A stretch of DNA of 44,107 bases, from contig JADFLG010000007.1 of NCBI GenBank assembly GCA_022564545.1, positions 1 through 44,107 of the forward strand, written 5' to 3'. Positions within the stretch are counted from its first letter, which is position 1; every line of letters begins with the position of its first letter. The notes beneath the pieces were generated by a model. The model was given only the letters and a program-made list of their open reading frames with translations, searched no databases and was not told the DNA's origin. Source of the DNA: Chloroflexota bacterium. Its GTDB lineage: Bacteria; Chloroflexota; Dehalococcoidia; Lucifugimonadales; Lucifugimonadaceae. This document shows positions 1-7,134 of this stretch, piece by piece. The position numbers and the translations under genes were made by a program.

Positions 1-546
1 CTCGTAACCAAACCCCCGAATGTACTTGCGGACGTCTGGAAGGACCCGCATGCGGTCCGGGCGGAGCGGCCAGAGCTCGCTCACCGTCCCGTTGTCGTCC
101 CGCTCAATGCCAAGAAAGGCACTCCCCCATAACAGAAGGTTCGACTCGACAGCCCGGATCAGTTCCGCCCGGCTCCACGAGTTGTTCGGACGGTCGACCA
201 GACGTTGCAACGGGTGATCGACATCGACCGGTATCCATGACACCACGCCCCGTGCGTCGCCCGATTCCTCGACCCGTTTTTCAACCAGGAGGGGCGGACG
301 GCCTACCGCGTCGGCCCGTGTACGGACCGCAGCGTGCACCGCCGCTGAAGTGGCGTAATAGTCCCCGTATCTCGGGGCTGCCCACTCGCCGCCAATTCCA
401 TCTGTCAGATCGAACCGGTCGACCGTTATACGCGTAGACCGGTTCGCTTTTTCGCCAGTACGAAATCGTCCCAGCGCGAACCGTGCTGCCGCTTTCCCGG
501 CAATTCCAGTTCCAATCGACACAACGTCCCGCAACCCGAATTTCAT
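1..546 (-). CDS. Phage portal protein, HK97 type (N-terminal part, cut by window edge)
   Basis: The minus strand is open from an ATG at 546 to the left edge, giving 182 codons without a stop. A Shine-Dalgarno-like AAAGGAA lies a few bases upstream. The protein begins MKFGLRDVVSIGTG. It then shows the typical portal order: a segment YYATSAAVHAAVRTRADAVG near residues 65-85, then DHPLQRLVDRPNNSWSRAEL, then LLLWGSAFLGIERDDNG and ELWPLRPDRMRV. In HK97-type portals these segments form the start of the clip/stem fold. The portal is the dodecameric ring in the capsid vertex through which the terminase packs DNA. It follows the terminase gene on the same strand, the usual head-module order, but 431 bases separate them instead of a tight junction. 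The C-terminal part lies outside the window, so intactness cannot be judged. Confidence 0.85.
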   Translation of the reverse strand, partial: MKFGLRDVVSIGTGIAGKAAARFALGRFRTGEKANRSTRITVDRFDLTDGIGGEWAAPRYGDYYATSAAVHAAVRTRADAVGRPPLLVEKRVEESGDARGVVSWIPVDVDHPLQRLVDRPNNSWSRAELIRAVESNLLLWGSAFLGIERDDNGTVSELWPLRPDRMRVLPDVRKYIRGFGYE

Positions 547-977
547 TTTCGTTCCTTTCAACTCAACTAAATAACGACCGATGCGGAGGAATCCCATTGG
601 TCACGCAATTCCCCCCCTGCCACGGAGGGGGCTAGGTAGTTCCCATAGAGGTTGTTTACAGATTGCAGGTAAGCGAGTGACAGCGCGCGTCCCTGTGTCA
701 TTGCGAGGAGTTCTTAGCCTGCCCTGAGCGCAGCCGAATGGGACGTGGCAATCCTCGACAACGCGGTACGGACATCTTCGTCTTCGGCAAGGGCAGTGCT
801 GGCCGGCTCGGTATGTCATCCTGACTTGGACACTGATTGCCACGCCTGGCCTGAGCTGGTCGAATGGGTCGTCGTACTCCTCGCAATGACATTCTCGCCA
901 CAGAGGGCGGCAATATCCTCTCTCCACCTCCACCCCCACCTCATTCCTACCTCACCCATCACAAGCGCCCGCACAAT
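547..977. other. Repeat-filled intergenic stretch between portal and terminase genes
   Basis: I find no credible gene here. The region holds a short GC hairpin (CCCCCT at 613-618 pairing with AGGGGG at 626-631) and a long nested inverted repeat at 697-890, described separately. The small open frames that cross it translate to Arg/Cys-rich strings of the kind produced by dispersed intergenic repeats. A gap like this is unusual between terminase and portal genes, which normally touch, so insertion of repeat DNA is likely. Confidence 0.6.
697..890. repeat. Nested inverted-repeat element with 14-bp perfect ends
   Basis: GTCATTGCGAGGAG at 697-710 is matched by its exact reverse complement at 877-890. 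An inner pair, CGTGGCAAT at 744-752 and ATTGCCACG at 836-844, is also perfect, so the element can fold into a long interrupted hairpin. Twenty-two bases of its left end (TCATTGCGAGGAGTTCTTAG plus CC) recur at 18925-18946. It has no coding capacity. It resembles the dispersed TCATTGCGAGGAG-type intergenic repeats that often yield spurious frames in bacterial genomes. How it spreads is unknown; mobilisation in trans is inference. Confidence 0.7.
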
Positions 978-2522
978 CTACGACCCCGCCCATAACCTGT
1001 AGCCCCGCTCCGGCCTTTTCGCGAATGCCAGCATTAATGCGTCGGCAAGATCGGGGCTGCGTTCACCCCGCGCTCTCAAATCGTCCTTGTCCTCGATCCT
1101 CATTTGCCCGCTGCTTGTGAACGAATAGCGAATCGAAGCCAGCTGGCTTATCAACTCAGGGTCGCCCGGAATCGACATCCGCCTGTCCTGGAAACGCTCG
1201 CGAAGACCGTCGAACAACTCGGCCCTCAAGTTCGAGAAATGCTCCGGGTTGCCCGCACGCCGCGCCACGTTCACCCCCTCGACATGCGGAACTTTCAGTT
1301 CCCGGAGACGGTCGATCACACCGGCGCCAATCCCGATTTCATCGATCCTGATAGCCCCCGGCGAATACTTTCTCGAAACCCGCACGACCTGACCCGCTGT
1401 GTTCATCGTGTCCTGTCGACTGAAGGTCTCAAGCGAAATAACCTGGTCGCCCCGACGTACGCATATCGCCGTCTTATCGCTCCCAAACCTTGCAACGTCC
1501 ACCCCCACCTCGTAGTTCGCAGAGCTCGCTACTGCCGAGCCACCCTCGCCCTGGCGTGCCCCGCGGAGCTTCATATCGTCGCTTTGCTCACGCCAGTCAT
1601 CTGGCAAGTGCGCCTCGCACGCTCGGTGACTAACGCCGACAGCCTGTTCGATCAGCTTCAGGGGAATCAGCGTGTCTTCCGACTCGGTCGGAAAATCACC
1701 CAGCACCCGCACCTGGTACAGGTAACTTTCTGTACCCCAGTTCTTCTCCGCATCGGCCACCCATTTCGGTGTTACCAGCGACGGAATCCCGACGTTGTCC
1801 TGTTGCAGGTTCGGTGTGTCGAAAGCCGAAATGTGGATCGTCTTCCAGAGGCCTCGCCGCCTGTGAAACGCCTCGTAAAAAGTGCCTCGCAGTGAGGTCG
1901 GGTTCCCCAGAAGCAAAACCTTCGCATCAGCCGATGTCAACGAACCCTCGATCGCTTCGAAGATTCCCTCGCGCACCCCCGATGCCTCGTCCACGACGAA
2001 CAGAATGTGACCCTCGTGGAAACCCTGGAACCGCTCGGGCGTGTCAGTTGAAAGACCCAGCGCAAAGTGCTTGGCGCCCATGTCCAGCGATGTCCGCAAC
2101 AAATTGCCGCCGATGAGAAATTGGTTTTCGTTGTACGCCCTGCGAATCTCACGCCACAGGACGTCTTTTACTTGGTGCGCGGTCGGGGCCGTTGTGATCA
2201 CCACCGCGTCTGTATGACACATCAGCCACCACAACACGACATAAGCCGCAATATAGGTCTTGCCCGAACCGTTGCATGATCTTACGGCCACTCGGGAATG
2301 GTCGCGAATGGCCTCGATAATCTCGATCTGCTTAGACCACGGACTCGCACCTAACTGTTTGGAAACGAACCCGACCGGATCAACTGCCCAGGCTATCCGT
2401 ACGACTGCCGGAGTCGACAGAACTGCCAAAAGTAATTCACACTCTCCCTCGGTTAATAACGGTGGCGACGGTGTTTTTCTGCCATTTTCTAACCGATCGC
2501 CGTGCACTGACCGCCCGGTCAA
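978..2522 (-). CDS. Phage terminase large subunit (DNA-packaging ATPase/nuclease)
   Basis: This 514-residue protein has both halves of a terminase large subunit. The N-terminal ATPase has a Walker A motif RSCNGSGKT (residues 81-89) and a Walker B motif ILFVVDE (173-179), followed by LLLGNPTS as the coupling segment. The C-terminal RNase H-fold nuclease shows acidic residues in GVDVARFGSDKT (Asp342), RIDEIGIGAGV (Asp394) and SPDLADALMLA (Asp491/Asp494). In the family, the ATPase drives DNA into the prohead through the portal and the nuclease cuts the concatemer. The length is normal and no lesion is visible, so the gene looks intact. Its start overlaps the stop of the upstream zinc-ribbon gene by four bases, suggesting coupled translation. 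No small terminase subunit is recognised. A prophage, a degraded prophage or a gene-transfer-agent-like module are all possible. Confidence 0.9.
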   Translation of the reverse strand: MTGRSVHGDRLENGRKTPSPPLLTEGECELLLAVLSTPAVVRIAWAVDPVGFVSKQLGASPWSKQIEIIEAIRDHSRVAVRSCNGSGKTYIAAYVVLWWLMCHTDAVVITTAPTAHQVKDVLWREIRRAYNENQFLIGGNLLRTSLDMGAKHFALGLSTDTPERFQGFHEGHILFVVDEASGVREGIFEAIEGSLTSADAKVLLLGNPTSLRGTFYEAFHRRRGLWKTIHISAFDTPNLQQDNVGIPSLVTPKWVADAEKNWGTESYLYQVRVLGDFPTESEDTLIPLKLIEQAVGVSHRACEAHLPDDWREQSDDMKLRGARQGEGGSAVASSANYEVGVDVARFGSDKTAICVRRGDQVISLETFSRQDTMNTAGQVVRVSRKYSPGAIRIDEIGIGAGVIDRLRELKVPHVEGVNVARRAGNPEHFSNLRAELFDGLRERFQDRRMSIPGDPELISQLASIRYSFTSSGQMRIEDKDDLRARGERSPDLADALMLAFAKRPERGYRLWAGS

Positions 2523-2716
2523 TCACGCGGACTGAAAATATGGCCGCACGACCGGCACCGATAGCAGGTATTCGCCAGGGGGTCTGCCTTCTCCAGGCGC
2601 ACCGGAACTTCGTTTGAGCACCTGGGGCAGGGAGAAATCACACCAGTCTCTTCGCCAGCAGGCGGGCTCCCCGAATCCTCCACCGAAATCACCCTGGTCT
2701 GCATCTTCATAGTCAT
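2519..2716 (-). CDS. Small zinc-ribbon protein upstream of the terminase
   Basis: A 65-residue protein with two Cys pairs typical of a zinc ribbon: CPRC near residues 30-33 and CYRCRSC near 52-58, ending GHIFSPRD. The N-terminus MTMKMQ offers several possible Met starts; the first is used here. The gene overlaps the terminase start by four bases and is first in the minus-strand phage module. Small ribbon proteins at this position could act in DNA binding or as a stand-in for a small terminase subunit, but this is only positional inference. The promoter-like sequence and SOS-box-like palindrome just upstream (2734-2780) would control this gene and the terminase together. Confidence 0.7.
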   Translation of the reverse strand: MTMKMQTRVISVEDSGSPPAGEETGVISPCPRCSNEVPVRLEKADPLANTCYRCRSCGHIFSPRD

Positions 2717-2733
2717 CGCTTTCTACCAATACC

Positions 2734-2747
2734 AGAACATATGTTCT
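2734..2747. promoter_or_regulatory. SOS-box-like perfect 14-bp palindrome (probable LexA operator)
   Basis: AGAACATATGTTCT is a perfect palindrome. Its core GAAC-N4-GTTC is the DinR/LexA box known from Bacillus and other bacteria outside the Proteobacteria. It sits 17 bases upstream of the zinc-ribbon start and just downstream of a candidate -10 hexamer, where a repressor would block transcription. A related site lies at the lexA promoter in this same window (30723-30736). Binding is inferred, not shown. Confidence 0.7.
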
Positions 2748-2751
2748 TATC

Positions 2752-2780
2752 AATAAAGCGCATATCGGTCTGCCCGTCAA
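2752..2780 (-). promoter_or_regulatory. Candidate promoter of the phage-type module
   Basis: Read on the minus strand there is TTGACG (2780-2775), a 17-base spacer and TTTATT (2757-2752). These are acceptable -35 and -10 hexamers for the housekeeping sigma factor. The palindrome at 2734-2747 would cover the transcription start. Confidence 0.45.
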
Positions 2781-2909
2781 GCAGCAAATGGCACTCACAG
2801 GGTGATTTCAAGGAAAAGGAGGCCGGGCCTGTACACACCGCCAGGGTGGTCACGGGCGGTCCGAGACGGCCCGCTACCGCGGTCATATGCGCTGCCGGTG
2901 TCCCGGCCA

Positions 2910-2940
2910 TCGACACTTTTCGAGCGACGGCGGGTATCAT
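2910..2940 (+). promoter_or_regulatory. Candidate promoter of the catabolic cluster
   Basis: TCGACA (2910-2915) and TATCAT (2935-2940) each match five of six consensus bases. The 19-base spacer is longer than ideal. The site lies about 65 bases upstream of the first gene of the cluster. Confidence 0.3.
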
Positions 2941-3005
2941 CCCCAATCAGTAAAAACCGGAACAACTACGCCAGGGAAAACGCCAGAAAACAGGAAGGCC
3001 AAACC

Positions 3006-3764
3006 ATGAAAGTTCTCGTGACCGGCTCATCGGGGCTCATCGGGTCCATGCTGATCAGATCGCTGGCCGAAAGGTTCGATTTCTCCGGGCTCGATGTACG
3101 CGTGTCCGACAACACGCCCGATGTGCCGACACTGGTTGCCGATGGCTCGGACCTCGACGCAATAATGCCGGCGTTCAAGGGAATCGACGCGGTTGTGCAC
3201 ATGGCGGCAAATGCGCCGGTCGAAACTCCCTGGCCCGATGTTTTGAAGAACAATATCTCCACCACCCACAACGTGTACGAAGCGGCCCGCCAGCAGGGCG
3301 TGCAAAGGGTGATTTTTGCAAGCTCCAACCACGCCGTCGGGAACTTCGAGATGGACGAACCGTACAGCCGCATCAGGGTTGGCGACTACGAGGGTCTTAC
3401 TCCCGGCGAGTTCAAGCGGATCGACAACACGGTGCCCATCCGCCCTGATTCCGATTACGGCGTCAGCAAGGCATTTGGCGAAGCAACCGGGCGCTACTAC
3501 CACGAACACTTCGGACTCGAAGTTGCCTGCCTGCGCATCGGTACCGCGAACGCACAGGACAGCCCGGTCGGATCGGTGCGCACCTTCGCAACCTGGCTCA
3601 GTCACCGCGACCTGGCTCAACTCGTAAATCAGTGTCTGACGCAACCGCTCGGGTTCGAAATCTTCTACGGAGTATCAGACAACACCTGGCGGTTCTGGGA
3701 CAACGACTACGCCAAGAAAGTCATCGGCTACGCACCCCTCGACAACGCCGAGGATTACCGGTAA
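3006..3764 (+). CDS. NAD-dependent epimerase/dehydratase, uronate-dehydrogenase-like
   Basis: A 252-residue short-chain dehydrogenase/epimerase. It starts at the ATG preceded by AGGAAGG about seven bases upstream; the longer upstream open frame lacks family similarity. The dinucleotide site is TGSSGLIGS (residues 6-14). The catalytic Tyr-x3-Lys is YGVSK (Tyr151, Lys155), with the Ser in FASSNHAVG near 106-107. The run SSNHAVG, YGVSKAFGE, LRIGT, TWLSHRDLAQL and GVSDNTWRFWDN closely follows bacterial uronate dehydrogenase, which oxidises glucuronate or galacturonate to the aldarolactone using NAD+. The exact sugar acid is not certain. It is the first of four co-directional catabolic genes, 17 bases before the next. 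Confidence 0.8.
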   Translation: MKVLVTGSSGLIGSMLIRSLAERFDFSGLDVRVSDNTPDVPTLVADGSDLDAIMPAFKGIDAVVHMAANAPVETPWPDVLKNNISTTHNVYEAARQQGVQRVIFASSNHAVGNFEMDEPYSRIRVGDYEGLTPGEFKRIDNTVPIRPDSDYGVSKAFGEATGRYYHEHFGLEVACLRIGTANAQDSPVGSVRTFATWLSHRDLAQLVNQCLTQPLGFEIFYGVSDNTWRFWDNDYAKKVIGYAPLDNAEDYR

Positions 3765-3781
3765 CACGCCCCAAATAAAGA

Positions 3782-4639
3782 ATGCAAATCACGACGAATT
3801 CCCGAGCGCCGATCATCGACGCCGCGGCGCACGCCTGGGTGGTCAACAATCCTAAATTTCCCCTTGATCCAGCCATCGCAACCTGCCCGGAAAACATGCC
3901 GACCATCGACGAGTCTGCCGAACATCTGCTCGCCCGCATGGCCAGTTATGGCATCGATCAGACCGTCATTAGCCACGTCTGCTACTACGGGCGCGACAAC
4001 CGGTACACCGCGTACTGCGTGAACACCTATCCGGAACGATTCACCGGGGTCGGTCTGCTCGCGGGTTACCGGCTGCACCCGCCAGCCGACCGTGAGAACC
4101 CGGCGAGGCTTGAACGGCTAATGCGTGATGACGGCCTTTCGGGCCTGCGGCTGAGTCCGATCTACGACCCCGATGTAGAGTGGCTGAACGACCCCGTGTC
4201 ATACCCTCTATGGCGCAAAGCGGAGGAACTCGGAGCTGCGTTCAACATATTCGCGGCCCCTCACCAGGTAGGCCAGATCGGTGACATGGCAGCCCGTTTT
4301 CCCGGCGTGAACGTCGTCGTCGATCACTTTGCCATGATCGACATCACCCGGCCGGATTCAGAAGGCTTCGAACAGCTGTTGGACCTGAATCGTCACTCCA
4401 ACGTGTACATCAGGACATCGCTGCACAACCCCTCCCGCCAGAAACTGCCTCACAGGGACATGTGGCCTTACCTGGAGAGGGCGTACGATGCCTTTGGTCC
4501 GCGGAGACTGATCTATGCGACCGGCTACGAGTTGCTCGTAATCAAGGACCTGATTCCTTTTTTCACGCGCCAGGACAAAGAGTGGATCCTGGGCGGAAAC
4601 GCTCTCGCGGTCTACCGCCCTCCCAAAATCGAAAAATAA
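3782..4639 (+). CDS. Amidohydrolase-fold protein (amidohydrolase_2 type) with altered metal site
   Basis: A 285-residue TIM-barrel protein of the amidohydrolase_2 type, which includes lactonases and decarboxylases. Family landmarks are IIDAAAHAW (11-19), GLSGLRLSP (118-125), AAPHQVG (His161), VVDHFAMID (His182) and the closing WILGGNALAVYR. Two usual metal ligands are missing. The first His of the HxH motif is Ala15, and the Asp of the usual GSDYP-type motif is replaced in YATGYE (Gly248). It may therefore bind metal differently, work without metal as some lactonases and decarboxylases do, or be non-catalytic. Next to a uronate-dehydrogenase-like gene, opening an aldaro- or sugar-lactone is an attractive but unproven role. 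Confidence 0.75.
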   Translation: MQITTNSRAPIIDAAAHAWVVNNPKFPLDPAIATCPENMPTIDESAEHLLARMASYGIDQTVISHVCYYGRDNRYTAYCVNTYPERFTGVGLLAGYRLHPPADRENPARLERLMRDDGLSGLRLSPIYDPDVEWLNDPVSYPLWRKAEELGAAFNIFAAPHQVGQIGDMAARFPGVNVVVDHFAMIDITRPDSEGFEQLLDLNRHSNVYIRTSLHNPSRQKLPHRDMWPYLERAYDAFGPRRLIYATGYELLVIKDLIPFFTRQDKEWILGGNALAVYRPPKIEK

Positions 4640-4677
4640 ATCCACGTTCGACGAAAGCCAGGGGACACAAACAAGAA

Positions 4678-5787
4678 ATGGACTATCTTCCGCTGCCGGG
4701 CACGCCGGTCGAGGAAATCGACACCCCGGCGATCATCGTCGACCTCGACATCGCTGAAGCCAACATCGAGGCGATGAGCACCTTTGCCAGCCAAAACGGT
4801 GTGAGCCTGCGCCCGCACATGAAGACCGGCAAGAGTCCTTTCTGGGCGCTCAAGCAGATCGAAGCTGGTGCCATTGGTGTTTGCGCGGCCAAGGTGGGCG
4901 AGGCCGAGATGCTGGCTGAAGGCGGCGTCAATGAAATCTTGATCACCAATCAGATTGTCGGGCAAACCAAAATTCGGCGCCTGTTCGGGGTGGCGTCACG
5001 GGCCAACGTGACCGTCGCGGTCGATAGCCACGAGAACGTTGCCGAACTGTCGGAGGCCGCACAGGCCTTCGGTCGTGAACTGGGCGTCATCCTCGAGGTA
5101 GAAACCGGCATGAAACGGGCCGGGGTCGAGCCGGGCGAGGCCGCCACGACCCTGGCGAAAGCGGTCGACCGGGCACCCGGTTTGCGCTTTGACGGCGTCA
5201 TGGGCTACGAGGGTGGCGCTGTGTACACCGAGAATTTCGACCTGCGCAAACGACAGGCCCTGGAGTCGGTCGACAATCTTTTGAGGGCGGCGGACGATAT
5301 AGAAGCTTCAGGGCTGGAGGTCAAGATCATCAGTGCTGGCGGCACCGGCACATATGACATTACCGGCAAGGTCGACCGGATAACTGAACTGCAATGCGGC
5401 AGCTATCTGTTCATGGACGCCAAGTATCTCCAGGTGTTCGGAGATCACCCCCACCCGTTCCGGCCGGCGCTGACCGTGTCAGGGACAGTGACCAGCAGGC
5501 CAGCGCCGGGCCGGGCTATCGCCGACCCCGGCCAAAAGGCCATTTCTATCGATCAAGGTGTACCGGAAGTAATCTCTATCGAAGGTGCTATCGTCCAGGG
5601 CCTGTCCGAAGAGCACTGCGTAATGAAAACGGAAGGACCTGCCGACAACCTGAAAATCGGCGACAAAATCTCATTTCTTCCAACGCACTCCGATACCACC
5701 ATTGCCCAGCACGCATATTACTTCTGTGTTCGCGACGGCGTCCTGGAAACGGTGGTCGAGATCGCCGGGCGAGGCCGATTCACTTAA
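4678..5787 (+). CDS. D-threonine aldolase / alanine racemase-type PLP enzyme (fold type III)
   Basis: A 369-residue protein starting at MDYLPLPGTP, where homology begins; the open frame extends upstream without similarity. It has the N-terminal Ala-racemase-like barrel: DTPAIIVDLD near 15-24, then RPHMKTGK, where Lys49 should form the PLP Schiff base. A C-terminal D-serine-dehydratase-like domain has the metal-site segment FLPTHSDTT. GGTGTYDI is the PLP-phosphate loop. Family members cleave D-3-hydroxy-amino acids to glycine and an aldehyde, or dehydrate D-serine or 3-hydroxyaspartate. The precise substrate is unknown. It lies 38 bases after one amidohydrolase-like gene and 48 before another, so one transcript is likely. 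Confidence 0.8.
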   Translation: MDYLPLPGTPVEEIDTPAIIVDLDIAEANIEAMSTFASQNGVSLRPHMKTGKSPFWALKQIEAGAIGVCAAKVGEAEMLAEGGVNEILITNQIVGQTKIRRLFGVASRANVTVAVDSHENVAELSEAAQAFGRELGVILEVETGMKRAGVEPGEAATTLAKAVDRAPGLRFDGVMGYEGGAVYTENFDLRKRQALESVDNLLRAADDIEASGLEVKIISAGGTGTYDITGKVDRITELQCGSYLFMDAKYLQVFGDHPHPFRPALTVSGTVTSRPAPGRAIADPGQKAISIDQGVPEVISIEGAIVQGLSEEHCVMKTEGPADNLKIGDKISFLPTHSDTTIAQHAYYFCVRDGVLETVVEIAGRGRFT

Positions 5788-5835
5788 AGACGGAAATCCC
5801 TATTTGCGACACAGAACACACCGCGGTTCACGAAC

Positions 5836-6960
5836 ATGACACAGTACCCGGTCATCTTCGATGGTCACGCTTATTGCTTCCCGGACGTGCGAGGGTCGAT
5901 GGGCTGGGCGTCGCCGGAGGCTAAACGCGTCCACGTGCAGAAATCGATGGCGAACCACCACATACAACCGTGGCGTGCACGGGACCACGCACCCGGAAGC
6001 ACCAGCACGCTCATGGACGACGCAAAGTGGCCTGGAGACGATGCGTTACGCGACGTGAACTTCCGGCCCACGACTCACGGGCGCTACGAGTGGACCGTCG
6101 ACGGCGAAGATTACGTGAAGCAGTACTTCCCGCCGTCGATCGCAGACATGGCCTATCCGCCCGAGAACCTGATCGCCGAAATGGACTACGCTAACGTCAC
6201 CGGCACCCTCCTGCACCGCAACCCCTATTTGGGCATCGGCAACGATTTCATCGCCGACTGTGTCGAAAAATTCCCGGGGCGCATATTCGGCCTGGCGCAC
6301 GCTCCTGAATGGAGGGTGGAGGATGACCCGGAAGCGGCCGCCCGCACAGTGGAGGAAGCAGTGCGTGACAGGGGCCTCTCCGGTCTGCAGTTCCTGACGT
6401 CGCAACTGCACCTGTACGGGAAAAATCCGGATTGGGCCGGTGGTGGCTTCACACCGTTCTGGGATGGGGTCGCCCGGCTCGGAGTGCCGGTCTTCTTCTC
6501 ATTTGGCATCAACGAGCCAAAGCGCGAGCCAGTGGTCGACCATTACTTTCTCGAACTGCAAAGACTGACGAAGTGGATGGAGCAGTACCCGGATACGCCG
6601 GTGGTGATGACACACGGTTTTATGTGGAGACTGTTTGCCGACCAGGGTAAATTCCAGCTGCCGGATGAGCTGTGGCGACCGTTCGAAAACCCCAACCTGT
6701 CATTGCAACTCCTGTTCGCAATCGGCCTTGGCGACACGTGGGACTTTCCGCTGCCCCAGGGGATTCCGCTGATCAAGGAGCTAGTACAGCATATCGGCGC
6801 CGACCGATTGATCTGGGGGACGGACATGCCGATCGTCATGCGCCACTGGACCTACCAGCAGAACATCGACTTCATCGTGAAGTACTGCGATTTCCTATCG
6901 AAAGAGGACCTCGCCCTCATCATGGGCGGCACGATAAAGCGACTGCTGGGGCTGGGCTGA
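5836..6960 (+). CDS. Amidohydrolase family protein (amidohydrolase_2)
   Basis: A 374-residue metal-dependent-hydrolase-fold protein and the last gene of the catabolic cluster. It opens with VIFDGHAYCF: the first His of the usual HxH (His11) is present but the second is Tyr13. Later landmarks are PVVMTHGFMWRLF and RLIWGTDMPIVM, with the conserved late Asp, and it ends MGGTIKRLLGL, the usual close. Unlike its neighbour at 3782, it keeps the late Asp. Relatives include decarboxylases and 2-pyrone or lactone hydrolases. Two distinct amidohydrolase-like genes around an aldolase-type gene suggest successive steps on one compound, which is inference. Confidence 0.75.
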   Translation: MTQYPVIFDGHAYCFPDVRGSMGWASPEAKRVHVQKSMANHHIQPWRARDHAPGSTSTLMDDAKWPGDDALRDVNFRPTTHGRYEWTVDGEDYVKQYFPPSIADMAYPPENLIAEMDYANVTGTLLHRNPYLGIGNDFIADCVEKFPGRIFGLAHAPEWRVEDDPEAAARTVEEAVRDRGLSGLQFLTSQLHLYGKNPDWAGGGFTPFWDGVARLGVPVFFSFGINEPKREPVVDHYFLELQRLTKWMEQYPDTPVVMTHGFMWRLFADQGKFQLPDELWRPFENPNLSLQLLFAIGLGDTWDFPLPQGIPLIKELVQHIGADRLIWGTDMPIVMRHWTYQQNIDFIVKYCDFLSKEDLALIMGGTIKRLLGLG

Positions 6961-7134
6961 CCTCGTGCGCACCGCGACGATACGGTTACCGGGCAACGCG
7001 ACCCGAGCAACCAGATGACCCACCGCTGAATCGAGAGTTGCCGCCGGACTAAGAAATACTGTGGTGATGCCTGTCGCCAGGCTGCCGATGGCCATATTCG
7101 TGTCGCAGCCACCTGATGCTCTCCGGGTTTGGCG

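Noticed and set aside
601-939. Open frame of 112 codons on the minus strand
   Set aside because: It lies across inverted-repeat DNA, and its Arg/Cys-rich translation is typical of spurious frames from intergenic repeats.
1104-1895. Long plus-strand frame of 263 codons
   Set aside because: It is antisense to the terminase gene, whose motifs are clear.
2713-2946. Open frame of 77 codons upstream of the zinc-ribbon gene, with a 4-base overlap
   Set aside because: No recognisable family. The candidate promoter and SOS-box-like palindrome lie inside it, so it is more likely a regulatory region.
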